Origin: an uncultured Collinsella sp.
GTDB lineage: Bacteria; Actinomycetota; Coriobacteriia; Coriobacteriales; Coriobacteriaceae
Reading direction: 5' to 3'
Assembly: GCA_902490445.1 (NCBI GenBank)
Contig: CABUDZ010000068.1
Location: 1 to 11,248, forward strand
DNA length: 11,248 bases
Each line of letters begins with the position of its first letter. Positions within the stretch are counted from its first letter, which is position 1. The notes below the pieces were generated by a model. That model ran no database searches. It worked only from the letters and a program-made list of their open reading frames with translations, and was not told the DNA's origin. The position numbers were made by a program, and so were the translations under genes. Below are positions 1 through 5,121 of the stretch, piece after piece.

Positions 1-612
1 CATCAAAAACCGAACCAGTTTTTTTTTTTTTTTTGTCTCTGGAACACGCCGCTTGGCGAGCAGGGCTGACGCACGCGCCAAATCGTCTTCGACGGCAAAA
101 TAATCCTCGGGATAACCGGGAATGTCATCGAGCACGACATGACGGCGCTTGAGCTCGGTCTCGATTTTACGCTGTCCCCAACCGCGCCGCTTGCGTTCCT
201 CGATAAAGTACGAGCAAAAGCGGTTCTCGTCTAAAAAGCGATACTCGGTGGCGCGCTCGACGGCGAAATCGATCGCGGGCTGGCGAAAGCCGTAGCGTGC
301 CAACTTGTCACGGACCTCACCCGTCGCATGGTCGCGTCGCGATAGCATCTCGGTCACCATGGTAAGTGCACATTTACGCTCGATGAGCTGCACCGCTTCA
401 CGAAAGTTATCCCAATCACAGGGAAGATCGGGGCGATTTTTGACATACAGGCGCGCGACCCGCACGGGAATCCAAATGGACCGCTCAAAACCGCCCTCAA
501 GCTCACAATCGATCTGTGCGCAAGGCTTTTTGGACGCATACCCGCTCGAGAACGAGGAGGCCGCCTTCTTATCGGGAAAGACGACCGTGGCCTCGGTCAC
601 CGTATACGACAT
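1..612 (-). CDS. recX: RecX, regulatory protein of RecA (3' end outside window)
   Basis: RecX binds RecA filaments and limits or modulates their growth in the cytoplasm. I read this frame by hand: 204 codons from ATG at 612 stay open to the window edge. The middle looks like RecX three-helix repeats: residues 86-118 contain MLSRRDHATGEVRDKLARYG, and residues 124-160 contain FLDENRFCSYFIEER followed by RRGWGQRKIETELKRR. After RRVPET come five AAA Lys codons and then LVRFLM, resembling the KIQRFLL start of the last repeat in E. coli RecX, so the missing part is probably that third repeat. About 80 residues precede the repeats. It lies 11 bases after recA with no good Shine-Dalgarno, so it is probably co-transcribed with recA and made at a lower level. 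The oddity is a run of 16 A on the coding strand at 19-34. Family call is firm; the C-terminus is unseen. Confidence 0.88.
   Translation of the reverse strand, partial: MSYTVTEATVVFPDKKAASSFSSGYASKKPCAQIDCELEGGFERSIWIPVRVARLYVKNRPDLPCDWDNFREAVQLIERKCALTMVTEMLSRRDHATGEVRDKLARYGFRQPAIDFAVERATEYRFLDENRFCSYFIEERKRRGWGQRKIETELKRRHVVLDDIPGYPEDYFAVEDDLARASALLAKRRVPETKKKKKLVRFLM
19..34 (-). repeat. A16 homopolymer inside recX
   Basis: Sixteen consecutive T on the plus strand read as sixteen A on the recX coding strand: the last base of ACA plus five AAA Lys codons. At this length the frame continues as KKKKKLVRFLM. Losing one A gives four AAA then AAC TGG TTC GGT TTT TGA, ending the protein as NWFGF. 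Gaining one A shifts to the third frame, still open at the window edge. Such a tract is striking in GC-rich sequence and is a slippage site for replication, transcription or sequencing. Confidence 0.9.
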
Positions 613-623
613 GAGCGTAACCG

Positions 624-1772
624 CTACTCGTCGTCATCATCGAGCATGGCGGAACCATCGATGGCGTAAAGCTCGTCAAACTCCTCAGGCGCAGGCTGAT
701 CGGTCAGCTCGACCTCGGACGGAGCATCGTCATCAAACTCAAGCCCGCAGGCAAGGCGGACCTTATGCTCAATCTCGTCGGCGCAATCGGGGTGTTCGCG
801 CAGGAACGCCTTGGCGGCCTCGCGACCGTTGCCGAGCTTGTCCTCGCCATAGGCAAACCAGGAGCCCATCTTCTTGCAAATGCCGCACTCGACAGCCATG
901 TCCAGAATCGAGCCCTCCTTAGAGATGCCCGTACCGTACATGATGTCGAACTCAGCAGAACGGAACGGAGCTGCCACCTTGTTCTTAACGACCTTGGCGC
1001 GCACGCGGTTACCGATAACCTCATCCTTAAGCTTAATGCTGTCGATGCGGCGAATGTCGATACGCACCGAAGAGAAGAACTTAAGGGCGCGGCCGCCCGT
1101 CGTGGTCTCGGGGTTGCCGAACATGACGCCGATCTTCTCTCGCAGCTGGTTAATGAAGATGCACGTCGTGTTGGACTTGGACAGCGAACCGGCGAGCTTG
1201 CGGAGCGCCTGGCTCATCAGGCGAGCCTGAAGACCGACCGTAGTGTCGCCGATCTCTCCCTCGATCTCGGCACGCGGGGTCAGCGCGGCGACGGAGTCGA
1301 CGACGATGGCATCGATGGCGCCGGAACGCACGAGCATGTCAACGATCTCGAGCGCCTGCTCACCCGTATCGGGCTGGGAAATCAGTACCTCGTCGATATC
1401 CACGCCAATGCGCGCGGCATACGTGGGATCGAGCGCGTGCTCGGCATCGATAAATGCCACAACGCCGCCCATAGCCTGGGCCTCGGCCAGGATCTCGAGC
1501 GAAAGCGTCGTCTTACCGGAGGACTCAGGACCGTAAATCTCGACGATGCGGCCGCGCGGCACACCGCCGATACCCAGAGCGGCATCGAGGGCCAGAGCGC
1601 CCGTGGGAATGGCCTCGACCTCGAGCTCGGGACCACCGTCGCCGTACCTCATGATGGAACCCTGGCCGAATTTCTTCTCGATCTCTGCCTTGGTGGTGGC
1701 GATCATCTCATCGCGCTCTTTACCTGTCGTGCGAGCATGAACGGTACGTACGGGACCTGAATTCTTGGCCAT
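624..1772 (-). CDS. recA: RecA recombinase
   Basis: RecA forms ATP-dependent filaments on single-stranded DNA, catalyses strand exchange and triggers LexA self-cleavage in the SOS response. The 382-residue protein has Walker A GPESSGKTT at 81-89, FIDAEHALD at 107-115 with the catalytic Glu at 111, Walker B AIVVD at 155-159, loop L1 around PRAEIEGEIGD (166-176), and loop L2 around FGNPETTTGG (218-227). The C-terminal tail is acidic, ending DDDDE, as in other RecA proteins where it tempers filament formation. I chose ATG at 1772 because a full AGGAGG sits 7 bases before it; an in-frame TTG at 1793 would add seven residues but lies upstream of that site. It has its own SOS promoter with a LexA box and is followed by recX. 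No intein or truncation is seen. Identity is certain. Confidence 0.99.
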   Translation of the reverse strand: MAKNSGPVRTVHARTTGKERDEMIATTKAEIEKKFGQGSIMRYGDGGPELEVEAIPTGALALDAALGIGGVPRGRIVEIYGPESSGKTTLSLEILAEAQAMGGVVAFIDAEHALDPTYAARIGVDIDEVLISQPDTGEQALEIVDMLVRSGAIDAIVVDSVAALTPRAEIEGEIGDTTVGLQARLMSQALRKLAGSLSKSNTTCIFINQLREKIGVMFGNPETTTGGRALKFFSSVRIDIRRIDSIKLKDEVIGNRVRAKVVKNKVAAPFRSAEFDIMYGTGISKEGSILDMAVECGICKKMGSWFAYGEDKLGNGREAAKAFLREHPDCADEIEHKVRLACGLEFDDDAPSEVELTDQPAPEEFDELYAIDGSAMLDDDDE

Positions 1773-1779
1773 GAATAGC

Positions 1780-1785
1780 CCTCCT
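1780..1785 (-). promoter_or_regulatory. recA ribosome binding site (AGGAGG)
   Basis: A complete AGGAGG lies 7 bases before the ATG at 1772. It decides the recA start against the upstream TTG at 1793, and it contrasts with the near absence of a Shine-Dalgarno before recX. Confidence 0.9.
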
Positions 1786-1802
1786 CTTAACAACCTGTAT
1801 CG

Positions 1803-1831
1803 ATAATAAACGAACGGCTGTTCGTGGTCAA
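1803..1831 (-). promoter_or_regulatory. recA sigma70-type promoter
   Basis: On the minus strand, -35 is TTGACC (1826-1831, five of six consensus bases), the spacer is exactly 17 bases, and -10 is TATTAT (1803-1808, five of six). Transcription should start near 1796, giving a leader of about 25 bases that holds the AGGAGG site. The LexA box fills most of the spacer, so repressor and RNA polymerase would compete directly. The fit to consensus and the position make this a strong prediction. Confidence 0.85.
1811..1824. promoter_or_regulatory. LexA operator (SOS box) of recA
   Basis: CGAACGGCTGTTCG is a 14-base box with perfect CGAAC/GTTCG inverted arms around a 4-base centre, the GAAC-N4-GTTC form bound by LexA in Gram-positive bacteria including Actinomycetota. 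It lies between the -35 and -10 elements of the recA promoter, 38 bases before the recA start. Repression by LexA and induction on DNA damage follow from established knowledge; no lexA gene is in the window. Confidence 0.93.
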
Positions 1832-1863
1832 CCGTTCAGGCCAATCATATACAGGCAGTCTTT

Positions 1864-1913
1864 CCAAAACCCAACCAAACGCCGACCAAACACTGACCAA
1901 ATGCTTGACCACA
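1864..1913. repeat. Helically phased CCAAA repeats upstream of the recA promoter
   Basis: On the plus strand CCAAA begins at 1864, 1875, 1886 and 1897, each exactly 11 bases apart. The copies at 1886 and 1897 extend to GACCAAA, and a relaxed fifth copy, GACCACAAA, follows at 1907-1913 (spacing 12 for the GACC part). The array lies 33 bases upstream of the -35 element. Spacing near one helical turn places every copy on the same DNA face, as expected for cooperative protein binding or intrinsic curvature. No known regulator is recognised from the motif. Confidence 0.6.
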
Positions 1914-2001
1914 AAGGGCCGAATAAGAACAAAGAAGGCAAGAATACACCTATAACCAGCGCAAACGCTAAATTCGTCAGGGGTCCCTATCTCCACAATT
2001 A

Positions 2002-2019
2002 AGGGGCCCTAAGGCCCCT
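2002..2019 (-). terminator. Hairpin after cinA, possible terminator
   Basis: AGGGGCC and GGCCCCT form a perfect 7-base stem around a 4-base loop, beginning 11 bases after the cinA stop. On the minus strand it is followed by TTAATTGTGG, only a weak U tract, so intrinsic termination may be partial. Its place between the long operon and the recA promoter suits a boundary element. The same stem exists on the plus strand but has no T run there either. Confidence 0.5.
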
Positions 2020-2029
2020 GAAAACACGT

Positions 2030-2560
2030 CTATTCCATAGAGTTGAGCACAAGGGCAATGCGTCCCAATGCCTCCGCGACCGCATGGGCACGAACACACG
2101 AACGGTCGCCCTCATAGTGGCAGCGCACAGAGTCCACGACCGGCACTTCCCCATCAGTCGCGCGATACGCCCAGCCAATATAGAAAGTGCCAGCCGGATC
2201 GTCCTCAGTGCCGCCGCCGGGGCCGGCATAACCCGTTGCGCTCACTGCAATATCGCTCTGGTGCAGCTCCAGCGAACCAGCCGCCATCTCGCGTGCGGTC
2301 TGATGCGACACCGCGGTATAGCGGTCGAGCGTCTCCTGCTCAACACCCAGAACGCGATGCTTGATCTCATCGCAGTAGGTCACCGCACCGCCACGCAGCA
2401 CCGCCGAGGCGCCCGGGATATCGGCAATCGTCGAGGCGATCATACCTGCTGTCAGCGACTCAGCCGTCGAAACCGTCACGCCCCGAGCGCTCGCGCGCTC
2501 GACAATATGACGCGCCAGCTCCTCGTTATGTGCGGAAATCTGATCAAAAGAGTCCGTCAT
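2030..2560 (-). CDS. cinA: CinA C-terminal domain protein, nicotinamide-nucleotide amidohydrolase (PncC-like)
   Basis: This family deamidates nicotinamide mononucleotide to nicotinic acid mononucleotide in the pyridine nucleotide cycle. The 176-residue protein is the CinA C-terminal domain alone: STAESLTAG at 31-39 matches the family AES-x-T-x-G signature, GGAVTYCDEIKHRVLGV at 57-73 matches the conserved G-x-V-x-Y-x-N/D-x-x-K stretch, and SATGYAGPGGGTED at 107-120 is the glycine-rich motif. The N-terminal COG1058 domain found in full-length CinA, for example in B. subtilis, is absent. I prefer ATG at 2560, with AGGT overlapping the pgsA stop 10 bases before it; a GTG at 2566 adds two residues and leaves only 4 bases. 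It begins 12 bases after pgsA and is the last gene before a hairpin. The historical competence link comes from co-transcription with recA in other bacteria; here recA has its own promoter. Confidence 0.93.
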   Translation of the reverse strand: MTDSFDQISAHNEELARHIVERASARGVTVSTAESLTAGMIASTIADIPGASAVLRGGAVTYCDEIKHRVLGVEQETLDRYTAVSHQTAREMAAGSLELHQSDIAVSATGYAGPGGGTEDDPAGTFYIGWAYRATDGEVPVVDSVRCHYEGDRSCVRAHAVAEALGRIALVLNSME

Positions 2561-2572
2561 ACCCACCAGGAC

Positions 2573-3211
2573 CTAGATCGAAAAGACGATCTTGCGGCAG
2601 TTCCAGAAGTATTGGGCGCCCGAGATGACGGTCAGGACAACGGCAACGGCGTACAGGAAGCGCGACACCGAGTAGATGCCGAGCGTCAGCGCCACCGGGC
2701 CAAGATGCAAGCCAGCCATCGCAAAGACGCACAGATAACCGCAGATGGAAACCATCGTAGTCGCCGTCTTGTACTTTCCGAGCCTATCGGCCGCAACGAC
2801 CACGCCGGCGGCACTCGCAACCATGCGCAGGGCGCTTACCAACAGCTCGCGGAACAAGATGATGAACACGGACCAAACCGTCACGGTGCCAAAGTCCAAG
2901 AACAGCAGCAAGGCCGAGAACACGAGCAGCTTATCGGCGATGGGGTCCAAGAACTTACCGAAATCGGTAATCTCGTTGCGCGAGCGCGCCAGGTAGCCGT
3001 CGACCTTATCGGTGCACGACAGGATCACATACAGAATGAAGGCAGCGGCGGCGAGCGGGCCGTCGAAGGTGCTCCAATCTGTACCGGCAACACTCGTGTG
3101 AGAAAGCGCCGACACAATCATGAACACCGGGATAAAGACGATGCGAACGCACGTCACGATGTTGGCGGGCGTCCAAACACTCGTCAGTTCCTTATTGCTC
3201 TCGTTTGCCAC
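2573..3211 (-). CDS. pgsA: CDP-diacylglycerol--glycerol-3-phosphate 3-phosphatidyltransferase
   Basis: PgsA makes phosphatidylglycerol phosphate from CDP-diacylglycerol and glycerol-3-phosphate at the inner face of the membrane, the committed step to phosphatidylglycerol and cardiolipin. The 212-residue protein carries the complete CDP-alcohol phosphatidyltransferase signature D-x2-DG-x2-AR-x8-G-x3-D-x3-D at residues 68-93, with metal-binding Asp 68, 71, 89 and 93. Hydrophobic segments around 20-36, 53-66, 95-120, 125-142, 150-172 and 178-198 fit a polytopic membrane protein. The start is GTG at 3211: AGGAG, made partly from the rimO TAG stop, lies 6 bases before it, so translation is probably coupled to rimO. 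Position before cinA and recA matches the conserved order in Bacillota and Actinomycetota. Substrate is inferred from family and context; a related CDP-alcohol transferase cannot be fully excluded. Confidence 0.92.
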   Translation of the reverse strand: MANESNKELTSVWTPANIVTCVRIVFIPVFMIVSALSHTSVAGTDWSTFDGPLAAAAFILYVILSCTDKVDGYLARSRNEITDFGKFLDPIADKLLVFSALLLFLDFGTVTVWSVFIILFRELLVSALRMVASAAGVVVAADRLGKYKTATTMVSICGYLCVFAMAGLHLGPVALTLGIYSVSRFLYAVAVVLTVISGAQYFWNCRKIVFSI

Positions 3212-3220
3212 GACGCTCTC

Positions 3221-4570
3221 CTACTCCACAACATGGCCGATAAGCTCATAGCAGAAGCTATCGGTAAACTCGACCGTCAGAATATCGCCCACAGATGCCT
3301 CGCTGGCATCCAGATGCACCGCGCCATCGGAATCAGGCGCCTGGAACCAGGCATGTCCGATCAGCTCGGCGCCGTCCTCGGTCTCTTCGATACCGTCGAC
3401 AATCACCTGGGCGCGCTCGCCCACATGTGCGGCAGTTGCAGCAAAACCGAGCGACTCGGCCAGGTCCATGGCCTCCTGGGCGCGCTCGAGCTTGACCTCT
3501 TCGTCGACCTGGCCCTCCATCTTGGCGGCCAGGCTGCCCTCCTCCTGCGAGTAGGCAAAGACGCTCGTGTAGTCGAAGCCGACGGTGTCCATAAAGTCGA
3601 TAAGGTCGCGGAACTCGTCGTCGCTCTCGGTCGGGAAGCCGACCATGGCCGTGGAACGGATCACGATGCCGGGGATGCGCTCACGCAGATCGCGGAACAG
3701 GTCCTCGAGCTCCTGGCGCGAACCAGAACGGCGCATAGCCTTGAGGATGCGCGCGTCGCAGTGCTGCACGGGAATATCGATATAGGGCAGCACCTCGGGC
3801 GTATCACGAATGGTCTCAATGAGCTCGTCAGTCATGCCCTCGGGCTGCAGGTAGAGCACACGGACCCAGACGTTCTGCGGACGCACGGCCTCGGCGACGG
3901 CGCGCAGCAGCTGCGCCAGATTGCGCGGCGAGCCATCGGTGACGTCTTCGTCGGCAAAGTCGGTGCCCCAAATACCCGTGTCCTGGCCGATCAGCACGAT
4001 CTCGCGCACACCGCCGGCAACCAGGTCGCGTACCTCGGAGATAATGCTCTCGGCATTGCGCGAATGATAGCGACCGCGAATATAGGGGATCATGCAGAAG
4101 CTGCAGAAACGGTTGCAGCCATCGGAAATCTTGACGTAAGCAACGGCGCCCTCGACAGTGCGCTTGACTTGCGGAATATAGGCAGCGATCTCACGCTCGA
4201 CACCCAGCACGCCATCGATGACCGCCACGATGCCGTCCTCCTCGTCGGCCTTCACAAAGGCAGCGACCTCGGGCAGCTCATCGGGCAGGTCGTCGCCATA
4301 GCGCGACGGCACACAGCCGCACATGACGATGGGACAAGAACGAACGCCGTCCTGAACCTCGTTGGCGAGCTCGAGCGTGGTCTCGATGCTCTCGGACGTT
4401 GCGGAGGCGAGGAACGAGCATGTATTGACGATGGCGATATCGGCATCCTGTGGGTCGAATGCCTCCTCGTAGCCCGCGGCGGTCAAAAGAGAACGCATGC
4501 GGTCGGTGTCAACCTCGTTCTTAGCGCACCCGAGGGTGATGTAGAGCACGGAGCCCAACGGTGTATCCAT
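3221..4570 (-). CDS. rimO: Ribosomal protein S12 methylthiotransferase RimO
   Basis: RimO is a radical-SAM enzyme with two Fe-S clusters that adds a methylthio group to a conserved aspartate of ribosomal protein S12. The 449-residue protein has the three family parts in order. The N-terminal methylthiotransferase domain (about 5-125) has cluster cysteines at C15 (LGCAKNEVDTD), C51 (NTCSF) and C86 (CGCVPSR). The radical-SAM domain has CNRFCSFC at 152-159 (C152, C156, C159) followed by IPYIRGR. A C-terminal TRAM domain spans about 380-447. The sequence LGCAKNEVDTD and the moderate length favour RimO over the tRNA enzyme MiaB. The start is ATG at 4570, with AGGA 12 bases upstream. It lies 27 bases after yajQ, and its stop codon forms part of the pgsA ribosome binding site. 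All key residues are present. Confidence 0.95.
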   Translation of the reverse strand: MDTPLGSVLYITLGCAKNEVDTDRMRSLLTAAGYEEAFDPQDADIAIVNTCSFLASATSESIETTLELANEVQDGVRSCPIVMCGCVPSRYGDDLPDELPEVAAFVKADEEDGIVAVIDGVLGVEREIAAYIPQVKRTVEGAVAYVKISDGCNRFCSFCMIPYIRGRYHSRNAESIISEVRDLVAGGVREIVLIGQDTGIWGTDFADEDVTDGSPRNLAQLLRAVAEAVRPQNVWVRVLYLQPEGMTDELIETIRDTPEVLPYIDIPVQHCDARILKAMRRSGSRQELEDLFRDLRERIPGIVIRSTAMVGFPTESDDEFRDLIDFMDTVGFDYTSVFAYSQEEGSLAAKMEGQVDEEVKLERAQEAMDLAESLGFAATAAHVGERAQVIVDGIEETEDGAELIGHAWFQAPDSDGAVHLDASEASVGDILTVEFTDSFCYELIGHVVE

Positions 4571-4597
4571 GTTGGAGAGCAGTCCTTTCGAATGATA

Positions 4598-5095
4598 TTA
4601 GCGGTAGTTGGTGAACTGCAGCGGCTGGCCGTAGTCCTGGTCGCGCAGGAATTGGATAACGGTCTGCAACGCGTCCTTCGAAGCAGAGGAAACACGCAGC
4701 TTCTCGGCCTCGATGGTCACCTTGACCTTGAGCTTTTGGTCCTTGATGTCCTTATTGATCTTCTTGGCGGTCGCCTGGTCGATACCCTCGACGATATGGC
4801 CGAGCACGCGCACGGTGCCGCCCGATGCCGCCTGCGGAGCATCCCACGAGACAGCCTTGAGGTCGATGCCGCGCTTGATGAGCTTGGAGCTCAGGACATC
4901 GATGATCTGCTTGGAGACAAAGTCGGCCGGGGCGTTGATTGTAAAGAGCTTGTCGCCCTTCGAAAGCTCGATCGTGGCGCCGGAATCCTTCAGGTCATAG
5001 CGCTGGGAAATCTCGCGCGTGGTCTGCTGGAAGGCGTTGTCGACCTCTTGCATGTTGACCTCGGACACGACGTCGAAGCTGGAATCTTTAGCCAT
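4598..5095 (-). CDS. yajQ: YajQ family nucleotide-binding protein
   Basis: YajQ proteins are small soluble proteins with two ferredoxin-like folds that bind nucleotides; some homologues bind cyclic di-GMP and act as effectors, others bind RNA or ATP/GTP. The 165-residue length is standard. The opening MAKDSSFDVVSEVNMQEVDN, the segment QRYDLKDSGATIEL (about 31-44), and the close LRDQDYGQPLQFTNYR are hallmark family sequences. ATG at 5095 is chosen because AGG lies 7 bases upstream in AAAGGAAAC. It sits 26 bases after the rodZ-like gene and 27 before rimO, so it is probably translated from the operon transcript. The physiological ligand cannot be told from sequence; no cyclic di-GMP enzyme is encoded in the window. 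Confidence 0.94.
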   Translation of the reverse strand: MAKDSSFDVVSEVNMQEVDNAFQQTTREISQRYDLKDSGATIELSKGDKLFTINAPADFVSKQIIDVLSSKLIKRGIDLKAVSWDAPQAASGGTVRVLGHIVEGIDQATAKKINKDIKDQKLKVKVTIEAEKLRVSSASKDALQTVIQFLRDQDYGQPLQFTNYR

Positions 5096-5121
5096 GATGT
5101 TTCCTTTCGCGTACGAGCGGC

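Noticed and set aside
765..1760. A 331-codon plus-strand open frame opposite recA
   Set aside because: Antisense of a certain recA gene; its composition is a by-product of RecA codon use.
1773..1793. Longer recA start at TTG 1793
   Set aside because: The perfect AGGAGG lies downstream of that TTG and 7 bases before ATG 1772, and MAKNSG is a usual kind of RecA beginning.
1958..1969. Small inverted repeat AGCG-CAAA-CGCT upstream of recA
   Set aside because: Four-base arms are expected by chance; nothing ties it to a function.
1787..1996. A 69-codon minus-strand open frame upstream of recA
   Set aside because: It runs through the recA promoter, LexA box and ribosome binding region, and its protein is unrecognisable.
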